From Apostichopus japonicus (Eukaryota > Echinodermata > Holothuroidea > Aspidochirotida > Stichopodidae), in the NCBI RefSeq assembly GCF_037975245.1, contig NC_092570.1, forward strand, positions 19,933,418 through 19,997,417: a DNA stretch of 64,000 nt, written 5' to 3'. Below the pieces are notes generated by a model. It saw only the letters and a program-made list of their open reading frames with translations, was not told the origin of the DNA and did not search any database. A program made the position numbers and the translations under genes. This document shows positions 36,621 to 48,732 of the stretch, in pieces (position 1 is the first letter of the stretch; each line of letters opens with the position of its first letter).

Positions 36621-38159
36621 TAAACGCAAGGAAGGGTGATGGGGTGGGAGCTAACACCTTTAGTAGTATTTCTATTCTTCTCCAGAAGAGTGCAACCAAT
36701 CCCCCGACGGAACCACTTTTGTCCGATGTTGTTTAGTTTAGTATGATGGTTTAGTGGATATAACCCTACGTAGAACAGGACAATGAATAGATTAAGGTAC
36801 GTTAAAGCCAACGGAATATTACATGATAGGAATTCACCAGTTAAATTAAACTGGTGATTTTAAAATGGATAATGTATCCCGGCGTGACTATATGGTATGA
36901 TAATTACAATAGACTAATTGCCTATTTGATGTTTGATGGTTGTTTCATGTCTTCTAGATATGCTTTTCATTTACTGCATAATCGACCGCAGAGGCGTAGG
37001 AGGCGGGTGGGGTGCTGCTGCCCTCCCCTAACAAGATTATTCCGTGAAAATGTGGGCACAACTTATGTACTAATAAATGAATGTTGCTTACATCAAAGCT
37101 GATTTCTGAATTGCAAGCGTAATCTTTGACATTCTTAAGACAGAACGTCCCGGCATGCATCACGTTCTATAAAGCATAACGATGCAAACGTGTAATCAAA
37201 ACGTGAATGATCTACTAAATGTAACTATTGTGCACATCTTAGCTAGTGAAGACGAACTAGTTTTAACCCCATCTGCAATGGCGGCATCAGAAATGTCAAA
37301 ATTAGAGATGGGGCGCAAGCAAACAGTTGGAAGTACAAAAATACACCTGTATAAAGTTGCACATCAAGGGGCTAGGGTGACATGTCTCACCCCACCCACC
37401 CCACGTTTCATCGGTGAACGAAATTTAACTTTATGAACATTGTTGAATTTTTTTTGTTTTGGGCATGAAATTCAAATTTGTGACAAACCTTTAATATAGC
37501 GAAATAATCAGGGTCGTACATTCACCATTTTTTCAAGGCGGATAATGATCGATTTCGAGACCGACGAGGGTTTTGCGACCGACTGCAGTGACTAGAAGAG
37601 TAACACTTCGAAATATAAGTCAACAAAATCGCGAGCAGATTGCTTGATCATCATAAACTGTACACTGGTTGGGAGTCCAGGGCCCCAGAAGCTGCAGCTT
37701 TCTTAGCGTATTTGGAGCGCAAAAAAGACATGCAATACATAATGAATTACACTTACGTTTCTCTGGAAAGTGTTCCAGGACCCTAGTGGGGGTCCAGAGT
37801 TCAAAGCCCTCAGAACTTCACAAACGTATTGAGATACACTTTGATCTCTGTAATCCCTCACAGTAGAAACTGGTCCTAAGTGTAACACATGTTAAGAAAT
37901 TTTAACACACATCAGTTGGAACTCATTAACTGTTCCTCACCTTTCCAGATATATGTATATATGCTTTTAAGGTTACGTTCTCAAACGTGTAAATCAATTT
38001 GTAACCAGTTTTGCATATTACATGTTGAGGTCGACATCTTAGACAAGAAGAAGGAGTTAAAAATCTCTGTAAACTTCATTTATATGGTCAATGGTAATAC
38101 TTTTGTTTATAACCCTTTTGCATTACATATTGAGGTTAATCCTATGCAAGCAGTTTGTT
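36621..38159. other. intergenic region, no supported gene
   Basis: Contains an AATAAA near 37071 and a stretch at 36959-37102 that follows an acceptor-like TCTTCTAG and could encode an Arg/Cys-rich peptide (NRPQRRRRRVGCCCPP). This might be a 3' exon related to the Cys/basic tail of gene B, but no donor in gene A fits it. Otherwise nothing recognised. Confidence 0.35.
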
Positions 38160-38760
38160 AAGGATCAGTGTTTATTACATGCTGAGGTCGACACTTTTCA
38201 CCTATGCTGATTAGTGTATGGTGAGGTAGATATCTTACACCATAACGGGAGGCTGTTAAGGATCACTAAACATTACATGTGGAGGTCAACATCTCAAACC
38301 TACCAATGCAGTATGTTGAGGATCAATGCTTATTACATGCTGAGGTCGACACTTTTTACCTATGCTGATCAGTGTAGTAAGGTAGACATCTTATACCATT
38401 GCAGTGAGATGTTAAGGATCACTGCATATTCCATGTTAAGGTTGACATCTTAAACATATGCAGCAGTTCGTTAAGGATCAATGCTTATTACATGCTGAGG
38501 TCGACACTTTTTACCTATGCTGATCAGAGTAGTAAGGTAGACATCTTATACCATTGCAGTGGGATGTTAAGGATCACTGCATATTCCATGTTAAGGTTGA
38601 CATCTTAAACATATGTAGCAGTTCGTTAAGGATCAATGTTCATTACATGCTGAGGTCGATACTTTTTACCTATGCTGATCAGTGTATGGCGAGGTAGATA
38701 TTTTTTACCGTTACAGCTGGTTGCTAAGGATCACTGCAAGAGTTTTATAATGGTCATTGT
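38160..38760. repeat. ~155-bp tandem repeat with ~52-bp sub-units
   Basis: Four copies of a ~155-158-bp unit are marked by TTACATGCTGAGGTCGA at 38175, 38333, 38488 and 38643. Each copy contains three related ~52-bp sub-units built on GTTAAGGATCA...TTACATG...GAGGTCGACA / AGGTAGACATCTTA. Degenerate forms continue on both sides (37980-38160 and to ~38810). Open frames here are repeat by-products. Confidence 0.8.
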
Positions 38761-39298
38761 AATCTACATGATGAGGTCGTTACACTGTTACACTGTTACA
38801 GATGGTTGTTAATGTTTTTGCTAGCAATTTCTATATATTATGTCATTTTGAGGGTGAAATATCTGTGTGGCAACATGTTGACGATCCTGAACAAGACTGT
38901 GTACATTCCAAATTGCTACCAGGGGCGGATCCGCTCATTATTTGTGGCGTTGAGGTCTTTCACACCGTTACCCCCCCCCCACCCCCGCGTTCGAGACTGG
39001 CTATAGAATTACAGAGCTGCTCACAAAGTTGACAACTTTTTGCAACATTTACACATGCTACTCCACCGTAAGTAACTAAGATATTTTTTGCTCGAAAAAA
39101 GTTCAGTACCAATATCAACATGTACGTACGGTTATGTTGCTGTATTTGACGTCTGTACAAAATGCTGCATCTCCCTGGCCTGTGTAAGGATTAGAGTATC
39201 ATACTTGAACACAGATACCATCTAATATGACCTTTACATGTAATGATCTCTCATCAATCATTAACGGACATATTTGTTTCTGCGTGGGATCAACGGCT

Positions 39299-39329
<31 letters not shown>

Positions 39330-39330
39330 G

Positions 39331-39418
<88 letters not shown>

Positions 39419-40045
39419 TATATTTATCATATATTATATATTTTATTTATTTATGTATGTGTGCGTGTTGTGTGATACTCGAAATTTGTGTAATTTATCC
39501 AGATTGAGGACCTGAACGTTTCTAGTACCGATACGTTAATTGGTGTAAAACACGAGAAACGATTAATAATCGCGGTAAGGACTTTCGTAAACGATTGTAC
39601 ATTCATGGATAACTCTTATACGTGCTTTAACTTAGACAAGACGACGCGCCAGTATGTCGACTGATGAACTCAAATAACTTTTATTACATGCTTCCAACTG
39701 CAGGAGTCGGGGAACACTCCCCCTGGTAAACAAAATACTCCACTTTTAATTCTACTTGTCTTCTACAATTGTTTGACAAAGAATTGTTAAGAGGGCAAAG
39801 GGTGCGGTTAAATCCAAAGTCATAAGTCGAACTTGTTTGCTAATGTAGAGGCATTAAATAGCCCACACAAAACGAGCATGAACATCATTTATAGAATCGT
39901 GTAGGCTGATAGAGGTTATTCTATGTTCCATCTTTGGCCAAGGTGTTCCATTCATTAGGTTTTTGGTCATTAAAAGGTGAACCCCATCTCTTATTAGTGC
40001 TTTAACTCATCATTTTATAGCAGGGGAGAGTGTTGCGAACCAAAC
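38761..40045. other. intergenic region upstream of glycine-rich gene B, with TA microsatellite
   Basis: A long TA-rich microsatellite occupies about 39299-39440. A C-rich patch with GGGGCGGATCC-like text near 38920 resembles an interspersed repeat. The ~400 bases before 40046 should include the promoter of the glycine-rich gene; no clear core promoter motif was identified. Confidence 0.5.
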
Positions 40046-43000
40046 ATGAAGAAAGCGATTCTTCTGCTAGTTTTGGTCAGCATTTTGCAATGTGGAACGG
40101 CGGGTCCTGTGCGAACGAAGAGAGATTTGGAAGTAAGTATACTCTTCTGCTTAACATTTATTGATCTTAAAGCAGCTGCTTCGTCATGATGCTATAAGAT
40201 ACTTTAGATATTGAAAGATAATGAAAGATCTTTTATATCGAATATCGGAATATCTTAAAGTTGACATGTTTGATTATTAAGTTATATTGTGTCCGCAGAA
40301 GTCAATATCGTAATGTTAAGATATTTATATAATATTCAGAACTCGCCTCTGGAAAGTCTTCCTTTCTAACTAGATCTTTAAATAGACCTACTAAGAACTT
40401 GTATGTAAATGAGAATTCTTTTATTGGTCGTAAAATTTAGAAATTAAAAACTTGTCTTTGAATATCCTAATATTTTTTAATATTCACATAATAATATATT
40501 AATATCTCCTATCTGGATACTTGGGATATCTTAATGGTTAAATACTTTAGATAAGAAATCTTGGTATTTGAACACCAAACTATGTTTACATTGAGATAAG
40601 AAAATATTTCTTGCATATTATTATCTTACGTCCAGATATGCCGATGATGGATAACATTTCTCCCAATATCTCAATATCCAGCAACAAAACAAGCAATTTA
40701 TTTAAGGACCTATTTGTCACGTCAAAAAGCTACATAGATACATTTCAGTTTAACTTAAGAGATCAATTTATATAGTATGTTGCTAATTGATGATGCATCG
40801 TAACCTAATTCGTACATAACAGAAAGTTTGTGTCCGATTCTTGAATGAAACTGTCTTATAGTTTTCATTTGCAAACCTTTGAATTGTATACATTGTTTCT
40901 GCTTACCTTGTGTACTTTTTAATTTCTTTAAATTATATGTTTTTAGACCACAATCATTCCTTTAAGACAGGGGTTCCCTAACTGGGGTGCATGAACCCCC
41001 AGGGTTGCGAGAGTCCATCCCATGGGATTCGTGCGACGACTATGAAAGTCAAAAGTAGAGTACTTTTGTTGAACTAAAATCTGATATATCATATAATTTA
41101 GTAATGTACAAAAGTCGTACCATATCGACAAACTCTTTTCGCGTTCCATACGCATTTGTTGCCATAGTAGTACCGTACCGTGCATGTGATAAATAATTGA
41201 ACTATGAAGCAGACACAGACCGCATGACTTGGTGAAGTTGGTGTACGCATGACAGTACGTCGTGCAGATAAAGAGCTAAACTGATCTTGAAGTTTCCAAC
41301 TAAATATTTCTTCATCTCTTGTTTTTTATCTTGTACTTGATCTTGTACGAAGCACTGTTTTGCGTATTATAGTATAATAAATGACTCAGATCGTGTCTTG
41401 AAAAGTTGGGGGTTCGTGGACAACTCTGACATCCACAGGGGGTTCGTGGGGGGATAAAGTTACTGAAACCCTGCTTTAAGAGATGATGATAGGTAGATGT
41501 TAAGCGTCGATATGTCAAGGTTCTAGACAAGAGAGAGAACAAAATGAGTGTCATTTCTTAAACTATTCCAGATTTCAAGTTATTCACCTTTAAAAAATCT
41601 GCTATGTCTCTCGAATGCTCCCTTTAAAGCTAATTTGACGATTAAAGAGTGGCTAGTTAGGCCATCATAGTCTTATGCTTCCTCGATGGGTTTGTATTTG
41701 CATATGAGGAACTGACCTAACGGTCTTTGTATTAGACTACAGAGTCCAGTCACTTTAGCTGATAAACCCCAACTATTTAAAGGTCGTTTCTCATCTCAAA
41801 AATTAAAAAAGCATTATAGAAATACAACCTACTGACTAAATAATAGTGGGTTTTAGCGGTCTACAACATATAAAAAAATTATTTTGTACCTAAAGTCATT
41901 CTTTAATGCACCGATACGGTTTATTCTAACAGAGGATCGTAACAGATTTTTATCGGAATATCAGCTTTAATAGTTTATTTCTCTTCATGAACCATATCTA
42001 TTAATTATACCATACTGATAACAGATCGAATATTGTTCTTGATTCTTTACTCAGAGTGAGGAATCACTCTTCGAGCATGAGTAACATGAAGCCTGTATAG
42101 ACATGATTTTAGGCACAAAATCAATTTTGATATTTTGTAGACCTATATACAATCAATCCACGTTACGGTTCTATACCACGCTTAAGTTTGGTTAACTACG
42201 CTTAAAACATCTGGGGCTCATTTATTAAAGTGGTTGCGCTACTACAGGCGTCTACCCTTTCAGAATTAAAGGAATAACTAACAATCAAAATTAAAGTTAC
42301 CCAGGAAAAAAACACTTAAACTTTACAAACTTATGAAAAACAAGTTCATTGTCTACTACATTTTATATTTCCACAGGATTTATTCACGCAAAAGAAAGAC
42401 ACGAATACCAATGAGAACAGTCAAGAAACTGTCGAAGATAGAGGTTGGGGTGGAGGAGGTGGTTGGGGTGGAGGCGGAGGAGGAGGAGGCGGAGGAGGAG
42501 GCGGAGGTGGAGGAGAAGATCACAGCGGAGGTAACAATGGTGGAGGTGGCGGAGGAGGAGGAGGAGGTGGCGGAGGAGGAGGAGGTGGAGGAGGCGGAGG
42601 AGGCGGAGGCGGAGGCGGAGGTGGTGGAGGAGAAGATCACATCGGAGGTAACAATGGTGGAGGTGGCGGAGGAGGAGGTGGCGGAGGAGGAGGTGGCGGA
42701 GGAGGAGGAGGTGGAGGAGGCGGAGGAGGCGGAGGTGGTGGAGGAGAAGATCACAGCGGAGGTAACAATGGTGGAGGTGGCGGAGGAGGAGAAGGTGGCG
42801 GAGGTGGCGGAGGAGGAGGTGGTGGCGGAGAAGGAGGAGGTGGTCACAGCGGTGGTGCAGGAGGTAACAGTGGTGGAGGTGGTCAAAGTGGAGGAGGTGG
42901 ACACAGCGGAGGAGGTGGCGGTGGCGGAGGAGGTGCTCACAGCGGTGTAGGTGGTCACAGCGGGGGAGGTGGTCACAGTGGTGGAGGTGGCCACAGTGGT

Positions 43001-46000
43001 GGAGGTGGTCACAGCGGAGGAGGTGGTCACAGCGGAGGAGGTGGCGATGGCGGAGGAGATGGTGGCGGCGGCGGAGGTGGTGTTGGAGGAGGAGGCGGAG
43101 GGGGACACAGCGGAGGAGGCGGCCACAGTGGAGGAGGAGGTGGTCACAGTGGTGGAGGTGGCCACAGCGGGGGAGGCGGTCACAGCGGAGGAGGTGGTCA
43201 CAGCGGTGGAGGTGGCGATGGTGGCAGTGGAGGTGGTGGTGGTGGAGGAGGTGGCGGAGGCGGAGGTGGTCACAGCGGTGGAGGCGGTCACAGTGGAGGA
43301 GGAGATAGTCACAGTGGTGGAGGTGGTCATAGCGGAGGAGGTGGTCACAGTGGAGGAGGCGGTCACAGCGGAGGAGGCGGTCACAGTGGAGGAGGAGGTG
43401 GTCACAGCGGTGGAGGTGGTCATAGCGGGCATGGCGGTCACAGCGGAGGAGGTGGTCACAGCGGAGGAGGCGGTCACAGCGGTGGAGGTGGTCACAGCGG
43501 GGGAGGTGGTCACAGTGGTGGAGGTGGCCACAGTGGTGGAGGTGGTCACAGCGGAGGAGGTGGTCACAGCGGAGGAGGTGGCGATGGCGGAGGAGATGGT
43601 GGCGGCGGCGGAGGTGGTGTTGGAGGAGGAGGCGGAGGTGGACACAGCGGAGGAGGCGGCCACAGTGGAGGAGGAGGTGGTCACAGTGGTGGAGGTGGCC
43701 ACAGCGGGGGAGGCGGTCACAGCGGAGGAGGTGGTCACAGCGGTGGAGGTGGCGATGGTGGCAGTGGAGGTGGTGGTGGAGGAGGAGGTGGCGGAGGCGG
43801 AGGTGGTCACAGCGGTGGAGGCGGTCACAGTGGAGGAGGAGATGGTCACAGTGGTGGAGGTGGTCATAGCGGAGGAGGTGGTCACAGTGGAGGAGGCGGT
43901 CACAGCGGAGGAGGCGGTCACAGTGGAGGAGGAGGTGGTCACAGTGGTGGAGGTGGTCATAGCGGGCATGGCGGTCACAGCGGAGGAGGTGGTCACAGCG
44001 GAGGAGGCGGTCACAGTGGTGGAGAAGGTGGTCACAGTGGTGGAGGAGGAGGTAACAGTGGTGTAGGTGGTCACAGCGGAGGAGGTGGTCACAGCGGTGG
44101 AGGTGGTCATAGCGGGGGCGGCGGTCACAGCGGAGGAGGTGGTCACAGCGGTGGTGGTGGCGATGGTGGTGGCGGAGGGGGTGGTGGCGGAGGTGGTCAC
44201 AGCGGAGGTGGTCACAGTGGAGGAGGTGGTCACAGTGGAGGAGGTGGGCACAGTGGTGGAGGCGGACACAGCGGAGGACAAGGAGGTCACAGCGGAGGAG
44301 GAGAACACAGTGGTGGTGGAGGAGGTGGCGGAGGCGGAGGTGGTCACAGCGGTGGAGGCGGTCACAGCGGTGGAGGGGGTCACAGTGGAGGAGGAGGTGG
44401 TCACAGCGGTGGTGGAGGAGGTCACAGTGGTGGAGGGGGTCACAGTGGAGGAGGTGGTCATAGCGGAGGAGGTGATAACAGTGGTGGAGGTGGTCACAGT
44501 GGAGGAGGAGGTGGTCACAGCGGTGGTGGAGGAGGTCACAGTGGTGGAGGGGGTCACAGTGGAGGAGGTGGTCATAGCGGAGGAGGTGGTAACAGTGGTG
44601 GAGGAGGAGGTGGTAACAGTGGTGGCGGTCATAGCGGAGGAGGTGGTCACAGTGATGGCGGTCATAGCGGAGGAGATGGTCACAGCGGAGGAGGTGGTCA
44701 TAGTGAAGGAGGAGGTGGTGATAGTGATGGAGGTGGTGACAGCGGTGGAGGAGGTGGTCACAGCGGAGGTAACAGCGGAGGAGGTGGTCACAGCGGAGGA
44801 GGTGGTCACAGTGGTGGAGGTGGTCACAGTGGAGGAGGAGGCGGCGACAGTGGCGGCGGGGGTCATAACAGTGGTGGTAATAGTGGTCACAGCGGAGGTG
44901 GTCACAGCGGAGGAGGTGGTCACAGTGGAGGAGGAGGTGATGATAGTGATGGAGATGGTGACAGCGGTGGAGGAGGTGGTCACAGCGGAGGTAACAGCGG
45001 AGGAGGTGGTGACAGTGGAGGAGGTGGTGACAGTGGAGAAGGTGGTGACAGTGGAGGGGGTGATCACAGCGGAGGAGGTAACAGTGGAGGAGGAGGTGAA
45101 AGTGGTGGAGGGGGTGGTGACAGTGGAGGAGGAGGTGATGACAGTGGAGGAGGAGGTGGTCACAGCGGAGGAGGTAACAGTGGAGGAGGTGGTGAAAGTG
45201 GTGGAGGAGGTGGTGAGAGTGTAGGAGGAGGTGGTGACAGTGGTGGAGGAGATCATAACAGTGGTGGTAATAGTGGTAACAGCGGAGGTAACAGTGCTGA
45301 CGAAAGCGGTGATGGAAGTGGTGGTAATGATGACGAAAGTGGAGGAAATAGTGGTGGCGGGGGAAACAGTGGAGGAAATAGTGATGGCGATGGTGGTGGA
45401 GACAGCGAGACAGGTAACAGTGGTGGGCATGATGGTGGTAGTAGTGGTGGTAGTAACGGAGAAGACAGTGAGGGTGGGCATAGCAGTGGTGGCGACAGTG
45501 GAGGAGGAAACAGTGGTGGCAGTGGAGGAAATGATGATGATGATAATGATGATGATGATACTGGAGGCGATAGTGGTAATGGAAGTGAAAGTGGAGATGG
45601 CGAAGATAACAGTAGTGGTGACGGTGATGAGAGCAGTGGTGGCAATAGCGGTGGTGGAGATAGTGATGGCAGTGATGGAGGTAGTGGGGTCGATGACGGT
45701 GATAGTAAAGGTATGTACACGTGATGTCTTCGAGAGTTCCTTTGTAACTCATCCGTTAAGTTTTCTTTGGTGCTCTTTAGAATTTTAGTATCCTTGCTGC
45801 TACTTGTACCAGTATTAAGCATGCTCGCTGTGACACAATATTTCTTAAAACATGCCATGGATCATCATTAGAGAAGCATGTTGGCAAACTATGGAATTTC
45901 GACTATAGCAATATCCATTAGTAAATTTTCGTATATTGCTATTTCTGTATAGGCTATGATCTTTTTCTTTCTTTTTTTACTATTCTTCTTCAATTTGTAA

Positions 46001-46554
46001 TAGTCGAGAGTTTCCAAAGGGTAAAGCCCAACCCAACAAAAATTCTGCTCGAAACCAGCATGCCTATTTGGTTATGACACCCGGTGCACAACGTGGTGTG
46101 GCATGCAAATAATTAAATCACTTTCGAGAGAAACATTTCATATATTGAATTATGGAGCAAGTATTGTGCAATACGTCGTGAACCGACATGTGCTAAACCG
46201 AGCAAGTAAATTGTATCTTTGATAAATCTTGTTTAACAAACCCAAAAAAGCAAGGAAAGAAAAAGACCCCCCCCCCCCCGCGAAAACATTCAGTAAATAA
46301 AACAAGTGACTATGTCATTGACATTTTTTTTACCATCCCAGCCCTTTATCCTCCTTTATAGACCAAAAAATCACCAGAATTCATGGACTAATGTAATTTT
46401 TTATTTATCTGATATTGTATTTTGAACAGAAGAGGAGAAGCCATGTCCACATTGTATGTGTCACCATTTGGGAGATGGAAGTCGCAGAAGACGAAAGTTA
46501 GAGAGAATTAGAATGATTGCTGCAAGGAGAAACGCAAATGATCCGGAAAACTAA
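40046..46554 (+). CDS. large secreted Gly/His/Ser-rich repeat protein B (~1,181 aa, three exons)
   Basis: Exon 1 (40046-40132) encodes MKKAILLLVLVSILQCGTAG, a signal peptide, then PVRTKR, a furin-type R-x-K-R site, and ends at GTAAGT. Exon 2 (42377-45710) follows TTTCCACAG and stays open for 1,111 codons. It runs DLFTQKKDTNTNENS, GWGGGGWGGGG, three EDH(S/I)GGNN blocks, several dozen GGGGHS-type repeats, GDS/GNS variants and an acidic run with DDDDNDDDD. Exon 3 (46430-46554) adds EEEKPCPHCMCHH, a basic RRRRKLERIRM stretch and a stop. All phases match (0, then 1). No internal ATG exists in this frame of exon 2, so antisense Thr/Ser-rich and shifted Val/Glu-rich frames look longer but lack a signal peptide and splice support. 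Likely an extracellular, possibly metal-binding or self-assembling structural protein. Function unknown. Confidence 0.8.
40968..41473. mobile_element. hAT-type MITE copy 1 (506 bp)
   Basis: Ends CAGGGGTTCCCTAAC and, inverted, CAGGGTTTCAGTAAC are flanked by a perfect 8-bp duplication CTTTAAGA (40960-40967 and 41474-41481). The 8-bp duplication and CAGGG ends point to the hAT superfamily. No transposase is encoded. It lies in intron 1 of glycine-rich gene B. A second family member sits at 48733-49097 and shares GTAATGTACAAAAGTCGTAC and CGCGTTCCATACGCAT. Confidence 0.9.
41700..41925. repeat. intron block shared with glycine-rich gene A
   Basis: Counterpart of 34755-34980, in the same orientation and also inside a first intron. 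The two blocks share at least five ordered words separated by similar spacing. In gene B it lies about 450 bp before exon 2; in gene A about 900 bp before exon 2. Confidence 0.6.
42952..44025 (+). repeat. 537-bp tandem duplication within exon 2 of gene B
   Basis: Long near-identical copies lie exactly 537 bp apart: CACAGCGGGGGAGG at 42956 and 43493, and CATAGCGGGCATGG at 43421 and 43958. Each encodes 179 residues, so the duplication preserves frame. Few differences separate the copies, implying a recent unequal exchange or slippage event and probable allele-length variation. Confidence 0.85.
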
Positions 46555-48400
46555 CCCTTTCTTTGGTACTTCCGACTACCACGAGTGGATCTAATGGACT
46601 TTTATCGATTGATCGACAAAGAAGACGTCAGAAAGTAGATCATAACACAATTTAAAAATTGATGAGTTCTTTCAAATATATTTATCTTTCAAATTGATCT
46701 ACTTTATTTCAACTTGATTTTGCACTGGTCCACTAATAATCATGTGACTCCATCATGACTTTAAATATTATTGATTGAACGTTTGTCTGTACACTTTATA
46801 TCCTTTTTTTGTTTCTTTCTATAAACGGTTTTTAATAGCATTTTATCTGACTTGGCGGATCAAACGCCCTAAGTAGTAAGCTATTGAATGGAAATTATAG
46901 AGTTACAATTTCTTCAATCAAGTACTAGGCCTACACAGAAAAGGTATAGACGAGTGTGAAGCTTTTAACCCATCCCCACCGCCACCCCACCCCCGTCCTC
47001 ACACACTCCTGTTTACGTAAAGTTCATTTCTTTTGTCCAAAGATGATTTCAGTTCAGTTAATGAAGTAAAGTTAATATTTTTGCTATCGTTATTTACTTT
47101 TAATGATCTATTTTCAAGTATTTTCATTTTTTAATTTCAAATTATTTAATTCATTTATTTAATAAGAAGGCCCTACATGTAAGTTCTATATGTAAGTCCT
47201 ATTCGTAAATTGACCGAAAATGACCTTTTCCCATCTTAGATCTAATTTTGTGTCAACAGTCGAAAGATAATGTCCTGATAAAGTGATGATTCAAAAATAG
47301 TGTTACTAGTTTTCACAATTAGGCTACTGTGTTGAACGTCATTTTTGTTACTACACAAGCATACTCACTATAGTATTGCTACACCGGTTCCACGACAGAT
47401 GCGTAATTTCTCTACTATACCGGCGTACTTAATATAGCGTTGTTACACCGGTTCCACGAATGAGGCTTATGTCATCCAGTTATCATTATTATTTTATATT
47501 TTAGAATCATGCCCATGGACATTTGTACATTTAAAAGAAAAAAAATAACATGTCAACACTTTAAGTTAAACTTGAGGAACAAGAGCTTTCACATTCCGAA
47601 GTTTAAGAGATGACACAATTTATCTACTTAGCAGAATATCACACGCATACAAATCAAATTTGAACAGTACACTAAACAAAATAGTGTTGTAGGCTTGTAT
47701 GTGAGATGAAGGAGGAAGAAATGGATGTGGCCGGATGAGAATTTGGAGGTTTCAAGATGGTTAAAATGGCAGGCGTGTGGTGGTGAGGGGGGGGGGGGTA
47801 AACCATGCGCCACATTTAATATGATATTTCTCCAGCTACTATCTCTTACTTATTCTCTATTTTCAAATTAAAACCTCTGCAGACGCATCTTAACAACACA
47901 TTATTTGTATTGGCCGTCAAAGAATACGGAAGCTGCTAGGTGACTTTGAAAGCAGCTCAGTAAAAGAGGGCAGTGTTTTGTTCTCCCTTTTAGTTCAAGG
48001 GCTATAGATAGACTATTCCGAAAAGGAATGGGGCTTTCTCTTTTTTAACAGACCATCTAAGAATAAAGTTGTAGATTTGAGTTGCTGTATATCCGAAAGT
48101 GTTCTGATTCACAATTTGAACAATTTTTGAAACTGCTCTCTTATTAGTTATTGGGTGTAGGCAAAAAAAGCGATACATATATCGTGGTTATCAGTTTATT
48201 GAAATCGTAATTGAAAACTAATAATAGAATTATCTGTGTTGTGTTTCCGTTCTCTCCTTATCATGCTTTTTTTCTTTTTCTGTAAATTATGAATGCAGTT
48301 AATAGATACTTGCTCTATTTACTTCATGATCGTCAACCATTTTCTTGACCACATTGGGAGTTTATACATGGATGATAAATACACACCTACGTTGAGCAGT
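46555..48400. other. 3' flank of glycine-rich gene B
   Basis: No gene recognised. A duplicated GTTGTTACACCGGTTCCACGA / ATTGCTACACCGGTTCCACGA pair lies near 47375-47460. No perfect AATAAA was found within the first few hundred bases after the stop, so the poly(A) site of gene B is not assigned. Confidence 0.45.
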
Positions 48401-48640
48401 GTGGGCGCAAAGAAGGGGCGGGGGCATGATGGTACGGCTCCCATCTTCCATCGTCAGTCGGGGGAAACCGGTTTAGTCGGGGGGGGGGGGGTATTTGCAA
48501 ACCCTCTTTCCAATGATACCTTGCGCTAAGACCTAATTATAAAATTAATTTATAGTCTAATTCTTCCTCGGAGCGCACCATCGACGCCTAAATTGTCGTT
48601 TGGTTTCCGGGGGAGGACCATCAGAACATCCTACATCGGC
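48400..48640. repeat. dispersed repeat family, copy 3
   Basis: Contains GTCAGTCGGGGGAAACCGG, TTTAGTCGGGGG, a TTATAGTCTAATTC word, GGAGCGCACCATCG and GGGGGAGGACCATC. These run in the same order as the copies at 36395-36620 and 31430-31640. No terminal repeats resolved. Confidence 0.5.
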
Positions 48641-48732
48641 GTCGCCTTCAACTACCTAAGGGTTCATATACTCCATTATTTATATAATCCTTCATTTACC
48701 TCTGGCCCTTTCATCAAATCAATCCTTTAAGC

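Noticed and set aside
39503-39574. A 24-codon exon-like segment between TTATCCAG and GTAAGG
   Set aside because: No neighbouring exon with compatible phase and no recognisable peptide; good splice-like words occur by chance at this scale.
42380-45752. Two antisense open frames of 1,033 and 1,122 codons (Thr/Ser-rich and His/Leu-rich) opposite the Gly-rich exon
   Set aside because: They are mirror images of a GGN-rich repeat, start without a signal peptide or splice support, and the + strand frame has matching exons on both sides.
42333-45788. Val/Glu-rich + strand frames (EEVVTAEE type) across the same exon
   Set aside because: They are broken by stops into several pieces and are out of frame with the signal-peptide exon; the GGGGHS frame is open throughout.
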